64,000 nt of DNA from Campanula takesimana (taxonomy: Eukaryota > Streptophyta > Magnoliopsida > Asterales > Campanulaceae). Below the pieces are notes generated by a model. That model was not told where the DNA came from. It saw only the letters and a program-made list of their open reading frames with translations, and did not search any database. The position numbers and the translations under genes are program-made. The stretch's first letter is position 1. Every line of letters begins with the position of its first letter. The DNA lies in contig JAOWBW010000104.1 of assembly GCA_026119855.1 (NCBI GenBank), forward strand, positions 1,718,219-1,782,218. The letters run 5' to 3'. Of the stretch, positions 35,145 through 45,500 are shown one piece after another.

Positions 35145-36420
35145 CAATTAATCGAAAGGTTCATGCTCTTACTATTTTTTTTTTTGTTTATAGGAGTTAT
35201 GTGGGTTTTTTTTTTTCCTGTGCTTTGTCAATTTCCCTTCCATTCTTTATGATTTTGCTAGGAAGGAATTAGTCAGTGTAATTGTTTTTATTGTTTTTAA
35301 TTTCAGCATGTTTCTTATGATTCTGTTTTTATCATATCACCTGTTCTGCGGTGCCGATTTCTCCTCCCCCTCTCTGTCTCTCTGTCTTTAGCAGCTCTCT
35401 GCAGGAGATGGGTGTACTGGTGTTCATGGGGTGTGCTAGACGTCCTTCCCCATGTACCTTTGTTGTTTTCCAGACCATGTTTGGTTGTAGACTACCTGTC
35501 ATTTTTCTGTTTGAAAAATGATTCATTTATCCTACATTCCTACTGAGATAAGTGTCTTACTTAAGTTTGTTTTGTTCATGCTACTTTCATGAAAGAACAT
35601 TTGGTGCAAAACAATATCCTTCAACCCAGTTTGGCCGCTCTGTTCATCACCAAAATAAATGCTTTTGAATCCCGCTACGAAACTTCTGACAGTGATGTTT
35701 AGTATGTTTGTGTTGTGGCTGTTGGTTGTCATTCGACACCACCCACAGTTATCCTCTATCCCTTTGACGTTTGTTTATATTTGCTTCATCTTTGTTTAAT
35801 TTCTTTCATCTGTTCTTAATATGTAATGTTAAAATATGTTTATCCGTTCGGCTTCCTCAATTTCGTGTTATGTGATGTTATCGTTGTATAAATTAGTTAG
35901 TTTCCTTCTGCCTTTTCATCAACCTTTATTTTATATTACATTCCCTTCCAAATTCCACTAATTATTATTCCATCATATATATATGCATTATAAAAACCCT
36001 AAAAGAAATGAATAATATTAGTATGTAAATGATTAAATACATCGTTCAGCCGATTTAATGAACATATCAGGTTGTCGCCTTCACATATTTACATTAAATT
36101 GTATCTTCTCTATGTCTTCATTCTCTCCCTTAGACGTTTGTTTATATTTGCTTCGTATATGTTTAACTATTTTTTTAAAATTGTTTATTTGTTATGAGGT
36201 TCAATGTTTTTTGAATTATTTTTACGTAAGAGATCGCAAGGTTTTTTTTTTCCTTTTTTTTTTGACATAGAAAGTTTAGAGAAGAAAGAACTGAGTATAT
36301 GATAGAGAAAATGTAGATCACTGGTTTTTGCTCTTAAGTTTTGTATAAAGTGATCTGTATAGGAAATGTCTTACTTATGTATATATATGAAAACATTTTA
36401 ATTATGTAAAAAGTTATTCG
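35145..36420. other. Sequence left of the Helitron end; possible Helitron body
   Basis: No clear gene. The stretch 35340-35530 has higher GC content and could be a captured fragment, but I do not recognise it. AT-rich elsewhere. A Helitron 5' end (TC-type) was not identified, so the extent of the Helitron is unknown. Confidence 0.4.
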
Positions 36421-36448
36421 CCCGTGCATCGCACGGGTGGTTCACTAG
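36421..36448 (+). mobile_element. Helitron 3' terminus
   Basis: A perfect 7-bp stem hairpin (CCCGTGC ATC GCACGGG, 36421-36437) is followed seven bases later by CTAG (36445-36448) and a T. This is the CTRR-plus-hairpin end of plant Helitrons, which insert between A and T. The left end is not located. Confidence 0.72.
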
Positions 36449-36487
36449 TTGGTATTGAAACCAAAATCAATTACCGTAAGAATAATA

Positions 36488-36654
36488 CTAGGGGCACAAA
36501 AAAGACACAAAAACTTGCTCACAAAATCGTAGGTGTCAAAATTTTATTAGTGTTTTTAATTAGAGTATGGCGGGTTCATTATCGATGCAACCAATAAAAT
36601 ATCGCCACCTCATGTTGTGAGCAAGATTTTGTGACTTTATTTTTTGCCCCTAGC
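36488..36654. mobile_element. Short MITE with GGGGCA ends
   Basis: It runs from CTAGGGGCACAAAAAAGACA to TTTTTTGCCCCTAG. A second inverted block (CTTGCTCACAAAATC and GTGAGCAAGATTTTGTG) lies inside. About 165 bp and non-coding; superfamily not determined. Confidence 0.7.
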
Positions 36655-37057
36655 ATTGCTCTTACCGTAAACCAAAACTCTTTCTAAAATAATTAAAATT
36701 AGTAACAACATTGATTTGAGTTTTTTTATTGAACACTTCAACTGTACATAGCCTTAAAAGCTTCAAACAAAATCTTTTACACAACTACAAGAGTAGCTCA
36801 GAGATCGAAAGTCTCAGCTCGCAAGGAACCAACCACCCCCTGAGACATCTATCTGACTAACATTAAACATACTTTTAAAAGCAACCTCCAAACAACATAA
36901 GACTTTGCTAAACAAAGTAACTGACGCCCTCATCTTTCTCTTGACATCCTATTTGTTTGGGCCCAAATTTACCACATTTTACTACTACTCCTTAAAATTT
37001 CACCTCAATCGATTCCATTTCCACCCCCAAATCAATCAGACGCTCACCCAACCATAC
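36655..37057. other. Unique sequence without a gene
   Basis: AT-rich; no ORF with a recognised domain and no repeat ends seen. Confidence 0.5.
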
Positions 37058-37276
37058 TAGTCCCTCCGTCCCATACTTATTACTACTGACTGATAGCGCA
37101 TGGTATTAATAAAATATATTAGAAAAGTAAGTATTATGAGTGGATAGGAGAGATAAAATATGTTAGTAGATAGTGGTTGTGAGTGGATATGAGAGAGAAA
37201 AGTAAACATGCGTAGCAATAAGTATGAAACGTCAAAAATGTAAATAAATAACGATAAGTATGAAATGATGGGAGTA
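37058..37276. mobile_element. Stowaway-like MITE
   Basis: It starts TAGTCCCTCCGTCCCATACT and ends in AGTATGAAATGATGGGAGTA, with inverted ATACTTATT/AATAAGTAT-type repeats. Related to 33130-33321. Confidence 0.75.
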
Positions 37277-37828
37277 TATGCACACGCCAAGGGCTACTTT
37301 CGTCATTTTGTTTCTTTTTCCTTAAAACTGGCGACACTGTTTTTGCATTTTTACGAGGTATAGTTTGACGGCGGTCTGCCACTGTTTCGAGTGCAACTCC
37401 TGTAAACCAATCATACATCGAAACGTGTCGCCACTAATTAGGCACCATGAATATGATTGCCCACTTTTCCACTATTTATTTATCACGTGAAAATAAAAAT
37501 AAATTGTCCCGCCAGTGCAAGCTAGCAAAAACAATTACCTCCCACTAAACTTCTTATCGTCTCTGACGTGGCATCTTCGTCAGCGAAAAGGTGAGGAAAA
37601 GCCTGTATTTCAGCTGTTTAAGGGCAAGTTAGCCCTCATCGTATATGGGCCCCACCGTATTTGAGAGGTTTAAAAAATTTGACGAATGGTTTGAGAACAT
37701 TTTTGGATGAAAATTTAAACTTTTTTTTGAAACTGATAAATTTAGAATACAAAAAGAAAAGGGAAGAGAGTCAAAGAAAGTCAAAAAAGGAAGAAACAGG
37801 GGTAGAGCAGTTGGCTATCAATGCGAAA
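37277..37828 (+). promoter_or_regulatory. Upstream region of the HMG-like gene
   Basis: Contains GACGTGGC (about 37565) and CACGTG (about 37484), both G-box/ACGT-type motifs. No defined TATA box was chosen. The reading frame of the gene is open upstream of its ATG for about 55 codons, but that part is Lys/Glu-rich, shows no domain, and is treated as leader. Confidence 0.4.
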
Positions 37829-38200
37829 ATGGCATATCAATCAAGAATCCGGAAAAGGGTTCGTGCAGTCCCTCGTGCTCCTGATGGTAGCTCCTTTCAA
37901 TCTTGGTAATTTTTGACATCATTCATCCCCTCTCTCTCTCTCTAAAAAACACACACATACATACAGTGGTAATCATCTCTGTTTCAATCATGTATGTTGT
38001 TGTTGATTTTGATTTACTTATCTTGTATTGGTGATTGGTAGTGATGAGTGTGGGGTATCAGTTGCGATTGTGTTGTTTGTGATGCATGATTGTGAACCCA
38101 AGAAGGATGTGAAGAGGTTCAAAGGGAAATGTAAGGGTCAGAAGAAGAGGAAAAACAAGAATTTTCAGGATCAACCCAGATCAGAATTTCGATTCTTCAT
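37829..38200 (+). CDS. Partial host gene resembling the N-terminus of a plant HMG-box family protein
   Basis: Predicted exon 1 is 37829-37905 (MAYQSRIRKRVRAVPRAPDG...), the intron is 37906-38041 (TCTTG|GTAATT...TTGGTAG), and exon 2 is 38042-38200. Splicing completes a Cys pair and gives CDECGVSVAIVLFVMHDC, a C-x2-C...H-x-C zinc-binding pattern, then a Lys-rich linker and FQDQPRSEFRFFM. From memory, some plant HMG-box proteins have this order: basic start, RA.DGS.F..C..C, MH.C, then QPRSPFRFFM where the HMG box begins. Exon 2 ends at a donor, CAT|GTAAAA. No following exon is visible before the copia element at 38753. The rest may lie beyond that element, outside the window, or be lost. The intron removes an in-frame TAA. 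It could be a pseudogene or a captured fragment. Confidence 0.6.
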
Positions 38201-38752
38201 GTAAAAACCTTCTCTTATTTTGTTTATTACGTCGTTGAATTGATTTTTTTTTTTTTAATTATTTGTTGCAAATTTTTGATGTCAAAATGTGTTATTACAA
38301 TATGACCTTCAAATTATTGTAGCTGATGGTGGAGTAGTTGCATGCCTGTACCCTATTGTATGATTTGCGCTAACCTCTCAAACCCTAAAATCAATCATTG
38401 TTTCAGTAATGGATTTCAAGTTGGAACTAATAAACACAATTATAGTTTAATGGTGGTTGTTCCTCTCCCCTCAAGGGCCCTATTTTTCCCCTCCATTTTC
38501 CACTACAAGACTTTCCCTTTTCGAAGTTTCATACTCCATCTGTCCCAAAATAGATGTCTAAAAAGTTTACAGATGTTTTCTTGGATATTCATTTTTGGGA
38601 CGGAGGTAGTAATAGCCATGAAGAGTGAATATATACTACTGAGTACTTGCCTTCTCATTGTAGTCCAAGTGTCCAACTTATTAGCTTGAATAGAGCTAAA
38701 GTTGGCTGTTGAAGTAACATGAAAGCAGTACTTCATGTTCAAGTTAAGAGGG
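38201..38752. other. Presumed intron of the HMG-like gene up to the copia insertion
   Basis: AT-rich with a poly-T run near 38247-38260. It contains the small MITE at 38532-38611. No exon with HMG-box sequence is seen. The family A copia element starts at 38753. Confidence 0.45.
38532..38611. mobile_element. 80-bp Stowaway-like mini-MITE
   Basis: It runs from TACTCCATCTGTCCCAAAAT to ATTTTTGGGACGGAGGTAGTA, almost entirely two inverted arms, with TA borders. Non-coding. Confidence 0.8.
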
Positions 38753-40179
38753 TGTTGGGTATGCCCACTTATATCTCAGTTTTAATGTAATAGGATTGAT
38801 TAAATTTGATTGATCCATCACCTAAGTTTTATTTCATGGGCTTTAGACCCACATGTAAGAAGTATTTATACTTCATTTTTTAGGTTGTCCATTGTAATAG
38901 AATAGGCGTAGGAATAGGGCAAGAAGATCAAGATTCAAGAAAATCACTCTTTGAGTTTGAGCCACGCGCCATGCGCCTCCTTAGGCGCACGCATGATTAA
39001 TGCGCCTAGCTTGGCTCACGCGCATGAGTAATGCGCCTAGCTTGGCTCACGCGCCCCAGATGACTCAGTGCACGCTATGTCTACACGCCCTTGGCTCAAC
39101 GCGCATAAATGTTGAAATAACATTCAGTGATTTAATGAAAACTCGAAGACTTGAAGAAGATACAAACTACGCCAATGATCCAACGGTGGTTAAATAACAC
39201 GTATGCACCCGCATCTAAGGACACCTGTCCATAACGGTCATATTTGTCTTATGTGTCTAACGGCTATAAAAGGACACGTGCTCCACTCAATGAGCGACAG
39301 CACATCTGTCCTTTCTCTGACTCACCAAGGATTTCCAACGGCTAGTTTTTGGGGCTCTACTATAAATACCCCATAACTTCAACCATTTGAAGTTGCTAAG
39401 CATTTCAAGAATTTCTCTCTCAAGCATTTGTTGAAGATTTGAAGATTGCCTTTGTTATTTCCAGAATTATCAAGAACATCTTCATAACTTCATCCTTAGC
39501 CCAGATCCTTAAGCGAAAACACTTTAGTTTTCTTGTGCTCTCAATCTCAAAGATCTAAAGAGTCTTGAATCTAAAATCACACACGCACCTCTTTAAGTTT
39601 GATCACTTAGATCTTTCTTTTAGAGATACACCGGTTATTGTCTAGGATTTGTTCTTTCATAGAAATAGATCTTGAGTTAGTGTATAAGCTCAAAACGATT
39701 GTAATTTGTAACACTCTCTCATTATATAAGATCTCCATTAGAAATCCAAGACTAACCATCTTGGTAGAAGACGTAGATCATTTTCCATATCGAACCTCTC
39801 CAAATAGCGCGTACTTACTATCTTGCTATTTCCTTTCAAGTTCATATCATATCTAACTATTTGATTATTTATTCATTGTAGATTGATTGATTGAACTGTG
39901 TTGTGTTTGTTATATCATTTGCCTTAGTTTCTTATTTCACCCACTTTGAGCCAAAATACTTAGAGTGTGTGTGCGCCCCCTTTATCATACATTGCGCCTA
40001 TTTACATTACTAAATTCCGCTGTGCATTTCACTCACTCACTTAGGCGCATATCATAACGCTTATTTGATAAAGTGCGCATTTGCAATTGAGTTTATCAAG
40101 GGTACGAAAAGAATTTTAAAACAGCTCTTCACCCCCCACTAGCTATTTTTCATACCCTTGTTGCCCTTTGGGACCAACA
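38753..40179 (+). repeat. 5' LTR of family A copy 2
   Basis: 1,427 bp, TGTTGGGTATGCCC to CCTTTGGGACCAACA. Its motif-rich segment (38963-39110) differs from copy 1 and includes a 31-bp tandem duplication (period from 39001 to 39032) that adds TGCGCC copies. The remainder matches copy 1 well, including the CTATAAATACCCC TATA-type site near 39360. Confidence 0.93.
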
Positions 40180-40181
40180 AG

Positions 40182-40193
40182 TGGTATCAGAGC
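40182..40193 (+). other. Primer-binding site (initiator tRNA-Met type), family A copy 2
   Basis: TGGTATCAGAGC two bases after the LTR, as in copy 1. Confidence 0.95.
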
Positions 40194-40252
40194 AAACACC
40201 TTTATACAACACTTTTGTTTTTCAAGCTTAACAGCTTGGGTGCCGATTCTAA

Positions 40253-41920
40253 ATGGCAAACTCAAAACCTTCGGCAACTGCTAACTACACACATGTTCCA
40301 GTCTTTGATGAAGATCACTTTGACGTGTGGAAATTCAGCATCTTAACTCATCTCACTTCAATCGATGAAAGACTTCATGACACCGTGGTTTATGGACCTT
40401 ACATCCCTATGAAATCGAATCCAAATCCGCGCACCAATGCTGCTCAACCAACCATCAAGAAACCAAGGGAAGAATGGACTGAGGAAGAAACAAGAAGAGT
40501 TGTAAATAATGGCAAAGCAAGAAACATTCTCCTAAGCACTCTAAGCACGGCTATGAAACAACAAGTAATGCATTGTGCTACTGCTAATGAGCTATGGGAT
40601 GCTATTGAAGAGCATATAGAAGGAGATAATGTTTATAAGGAGAACAAGAAATATGAAGTGCAAAAGAGATTCAACAATTTCTCTCAACTCCCTGGTGAAA
40701 CCTTAAGACAAACTTATGAACGCTAGTGTGAAATTATATATCTATGTATTTCACTTGGCATGAAGTTTTCAAACAAATATTTGAATGTAAATTTCCTCCA
40801 AGCTTTTGGCTCAAGATATCTTCATAAATCCAGTGCTCTTGAAGACGCCGGAACTTTAGATGTATGGACTTTAAGGAACCTTTATGCAAATCTTAAGGTT
40901 TATGAGCTCAAACTCCAACGAATCAGTGAAACTGAAGGAAAGTCAAAATCCATAGCAATAGTGGCGCATAAAGAAGAAGCGCATGCGCCTATGCCGGTTC
41001 AAGAAGAGAAAAGTTCCGATCCCAAAATTTCTACCTCTGAGCTATTAGACATGGATGATGAAGACTTCGCTTTATTTGTGAAGAAATTTCAAAAGTTCAG
41101 AAAATTCTCAAGACCCGGCTCAACCAGCAAATTTCAAGGATATACCAGCAGAGCTCCTCCAAAGATCACGAGGAGCAGTGATTCAAAAAGAAAAGAAGAC
41201 CTTGTTTGTTTTAATTGCAGGAAACCAGGACACTTTGCTTCAAGCTGCCCAATTCCAAAATTTGAATATATGCAGAAGAAGAGCAGCCATACTCCCAAGT
41301 TCACTCCCAAATTCACTCGTCACAAGGGAATGGTTGCTGAAGAAGAATCACCAGCAAATGAGCATAACACATGGATTGAAACAGACTCCGATGAAAGCGA
41401 TGAAGATTCTGATGATGGACTCGTTTGTTTGGTGGCAAATAATGATGAGGTTGATACTTATGATTCTGATGATGACTACTCCAAAGATGTTCCTGATATG
41501 AATGCCTTGAATAAACCTATCAAAAAATCTGCAGGTTTTCAAGAAGTTAAGAAGAAGAAAGGACCAACCATCAGCGAGCTCGTTGAACAAGGATTTCTCA
41601 CTCCGGCTCAAAGCGATGGTGGATTGTTATTCTCACGATGTGATCGAAGTGCAAGGAATAAGTTTATAAAAGGAGCTTACATCAGACCTCAAATTGAACC
41701 AACTGCTCCAATCTCCAAAATCAATGATGATGAAGTGATTGCTGAACAAGAAAAAATGTTCAAAAAGGCTGAAAAGGTAATCACTAGATTTGATAATATG
41801 AAGGAAGTTTTAGCACTATCATGTGATGAAATTTCCCAGCTTAAGACCGAGAAATCTCTACTTAAATCTGAACTCACCCTCCTTAAGGAGAGGATAAAGA
41901 GCATGACTCCTCTTACTGTT
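40253..41920 (+). pseudogene. gag of family A copy 2 (truncated)
   Basis: ATG at 40253 (MANSKPSATANYTHVPVF). TAG at 40724-40726 replaces a Tyr/Cys-region codon, and a frame change before 40760 separates the two parts. From 40760 a long open frame carries the rest of the capsid region, an intact CCHC knuckle (CFNCRKPGHFASSCP, about 41205-41250), the acidic stretch and the coiled coil, up to SMTPLTV. There the sequence jumps into the protease region because about 935 bp, present in copy 1 at 10315-11249, is deleted. The second zinc knuckle and the protease active site are therefore absent. Confidence 0.88.
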
Positions 41921-44694
41921 TGGTGATAATAACAAAGGTCAAGTTGTTGCATATGGAAAGCTCAAGAAAGACAAAGTGTGCATTGAAAGAGTCTCTCTCA
42001 TCGAAGGGCTCAAGCACAATTTATTATCCATATCTCAATTCTGTGAGAAAGGATTAGAATGCCATTTCACCTCTAGTTGTGGTGGATGATTATTCAAGAT
42101 ATACATGGGTGGAAATGATGATCTCAAAAGACGATTGTTACGACATTTTGACCACCTTATTTCGACTGCTCCAAACCCAAAAAGAAGATGACATCGTTAG
42201 TGTTCGATCCGACAATGGAATAGAATTCAAGAACAACGGTGTTGCTCAATATTACGACGATCATGGGATAGATCACAACTTCTCAACCGCTGGAGTTCCT
42301 CAACAAAATGGTGTTGTGGAAAGAAAGAATAGAACGTTGATTGAAGTGGGAAAGACGATGATAGCTGAAGCGAAATTGCCTAAGTAATTTTAGGAAAAAG
42401 CTATCAACACAGCATGTTTTACTCAAAATCGTTCCCTCATCAACAAACTTCACAACAAGACTCCGTATGAACTTTGGCGTGGTAGAACTCCCAAAATTGC
42501 ATTCTTCAAGATATTTGGTTGCAAGTGTTATATCCTCTACAACGGAAACGAACATAGAGGTAAATTCGATGCCAAAACCGATGAAGGTATTTTTGTTGGG
42601 TATGCCAAACATTCTAAAGCTTTTCACGTTTTTAATAGATCTACATTAGTGATAGTTGAATATGTACATGTTACATTTGATGAACATTCTCTCCTTGAGC
42701 CACATTTGGCTCCAAATGTTGCTGATGATTCTATTAAGCTTAATGAAACAGGTACTCCTATTTATGTTGAGCCTACTCAAAAAGCAGAATCTATCAACTC
42801 AAGGAAATCCATCTACATCAAATGCACCTAATTCTTCATATGGCGCGCCAAGTGGATCATCAGCTGTGCCTCACTCACATGTTGCGCCTCTAGATTCCTC
42901 TCATGCGTCTATATCTACTGCTGCATCTGGTGTAAACCCAAGTTTCAACTCTATACCAATTCAACCCCCAAATTTTGATGATTTAGAATCTGGTAAATAT
43001 GTACCAATTGAAGACCTTCAAGTTACTATGACTCAACCTAACTTACCTCTTGAAATTCTTGAAGTTAGAGGTCACCCAGTCAATAATATCATTGGTGATC
43101 TAAACGTTGGTGTTCGTACAAGGAGAGCTACAAACTTTGATGCTTACACTATTTTTATCTCTCAAATTGAACCGAAGAAGGCTGATGAAGCGCTCCAAGA
43201 TCCTAATTGGGTTGTTGATATGTAAGAAGAACTCAATCAATTTGAAAGATGTAAGGTTTGGACTCTTGTTCCAAGACCAAATGATCAAGGAGTGATTGGT
43301 ACGAAATGGGTGTTCAGAAACACGATGGATGAGAATGGAACTATCACAAGAAACAAAGCAAGATTGGTTGCACAAGGCTATAGGCAAGAAGAAGGAATTG
43401 ATTACGATGAAACCTTTGCGCCCGTAGCAAGACTTGAAGCTATCAGATTATTTTTAGCTTACGCAGCTCACAAGAACTTCAAGTTATATCAAATGGATGT
43501 GAAGAGCACGTTTCTAAATGGTGAACTCCAAGAACAAGTCTACGTAGCTCAACCACCTGTGTTTGAAGATTCTCAATTTCTAAATCATGTGTACAAACTC
43601 CAAAAAGCTTTGTATGGGCTCAAACAAGCACCAAGAGCATGGTACGATACACTATCCAAGTTTCTCATCGAAAAAAGGCTTCACTCGCGGTAAAATCGAT
43701 ACAACTCTCTTCATTGCCAAACATAATGGTCATAAATTACTTGTTCAAATTTATGTTGATGATATTATATTTGGTTCTACTAATGAATTATTGTGCAAGC
43801 GCTTTGAGAAACTAATGAAGAGCAAGTTTGAAATGAGCATGATGGGAGAACTCACATTTTTCCTCGGGCTTCAAATCAAGCAAATGAATGAAGGCATATT
43901 TATCAACCAAGCCAAATACACAAAGGATTTAATCAAGAAATTTGGACATGAGAACGCCAAAGCATATGATACTCCAATGGCCACCGGCAACAAACTCGAC
44001 AAGATTTAAAAGGTAAACGTGTTGATCAAACGCTCAATCGAGGTATGATTGGCTCGCTCCTTTATCTTACTGCTAGTAGGCCCGATATTATGTTTAGTGT
44101 TTGTGTTTGCGCTCGTTATCAATCTGACCCTAGAGAAGCGCACTTAATTGCTGTGAAACGTATTATAAGATATCTATCTGGTACTGTTAACCTTGGACTT
44201 TGGTACACCAAAGATTTGAACTTTAAACTTGTAGGTTATTCAGATGCAGATTATGCAGCGTGCACAATTGATAGGAAAAGCATAAGTGGCACTTGTCATT
44301 TCCTCGGATATCGACTTGTGTCATGGGCTAGTAAGAAACAAGCTTCAGTATCTGTCTCAACAACCGAAGCTGAATATATCGCTGCGGGAAGTTGTTGCTG
44401 TCAATACTATGGATGAAGCATCAATTGGTGGACTATGATATCATTGAAGAAAATTGTCCCATCTACTGCGACAACACTTCAACAATTGCCATTTCTGAAA
44501 ATCCTATCATGCACTCAAAGACCAAGCACATCGACATCAAATATCACTTCCTCAAAGATCACGTGGAGAAATGCAATATTCATTTGGAACACGTGGGAAC
44601 CGACTATCAAATCGCCGACATTCTAACAAAAGCACTTGACGCGAAACGGTTCATATTTTTGAGAGGTGAAATGGGTATGCTTGAACTCAACTAG
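41921..44694 (+). pseudogene. pol of family A copy 2 (PR remnant-IN-RT-RH)
   Basis: It starts within the protease after its active site (FGDNNKGQVVAYGKLKK). A second deletion of about 400 bp (copy 1 11400-11800) removes GAG-pre-integrase and the integrase N-terminus at 42070. The integrase core (VRSDNGIEF, VERKNRTLIE) is followed by stops near 42386. RT has TAA at about 43223 and an extra A near 43675; YVDD is at 43752-43763. One-base changes near 44003 and 44405 shift the frame again, and RNase H ends at 44694. The copy is clearly inactive. Confidence 0.88.
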
Positions 44695-45500
44695 AATTCA
44701 ATACAGTATTGTCAATACTAATGATTTTGTTTTAGTGAGTTATGAGTATACTAGGTTTTATATGTTAGATCATTTTCAAAGTTTCAAGGAAACTTCATGC
44801 GCCTGGAATGCGCCCCTCACTCTTTACGCGCCAAGTGCCTTATGCGCCACTATCATTCTGCGCGGCTCGATGAGCTATGCGCCTCCCATGCGCCTAATAA
44901 ATGTTGCGGCTATATCAATGCTCAAAATTTATTATTTCAATGATTGGTCGCATTCAATTTTCACAAGTACCAGGTAAGTTATTCTGATCATTTATTATAG
45001 GAATTTTTGTCTTTTGACATTCCATAATTGTTCAAGGGTACTTGTGCAATTAATTTTTCCCTCGTTTTACGTTTTTTAAAAAAATTATTTTCTGAGGATA
45101 TATTTCTTGCACCCCAAACTTACACCAAAACAGATGTTTTTGGGGTTTGTGCAAAAATTTGGTCATAATTGTTCATACACTTATGAGGGAAGTGGGACAA
45201 TTTCTCTTTACCCAAAATGTCACATCAAGTGTACTTTGGGTCATTCAGCATTAAATAGCCATCATCTCCAAAAACCCCTCATTTAATGCCCATCTCTTCA
45301 ACTTCTCCTTTTAGAAAACCTAACCTATATATTTGACCCTTCATTTCCTCTTTCATCATTCCCCTACACCCTCATCCTACCAACTCTCTCTCTTTCTCTC
45401 TCTCACTCCCTGTCTCTCACTCTCAGTTCGTCTCTTTCTCTCTCTACTTTCATCACTTTCTCTCAATTTCTTCTCCATTTTCTCTCTATATATAATATTT
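44695..45500 (+). other. Spacer between RNase H and env-like gene, family A copy 2
   Basis: Non-coding. A cluster of TGCGCC lies at 44798-44905. A CT-rich leader lies at 45330-45490 just before the env-like ATG. It aligns with 14424-15398 of copy 1. Confidence 0.7.

Noticed and set aside
35332..35732. Minus-strand ORFs in a GC-richer stretch as a captured gene
   Set aside because: Both are short and lack any recognised motif; the idea is kept only as a possibility under the Helitron finding.
37661..37828. An in-frame N-terminal extension of the HMG-like protein from ATG 37661
   Set aside because: The extension is low-complexity Lys/Glu-rich and does not resemble the family; the ATG at 37829 starts directly at the conserved basic segment. 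It cannot be excluded without transcripts.
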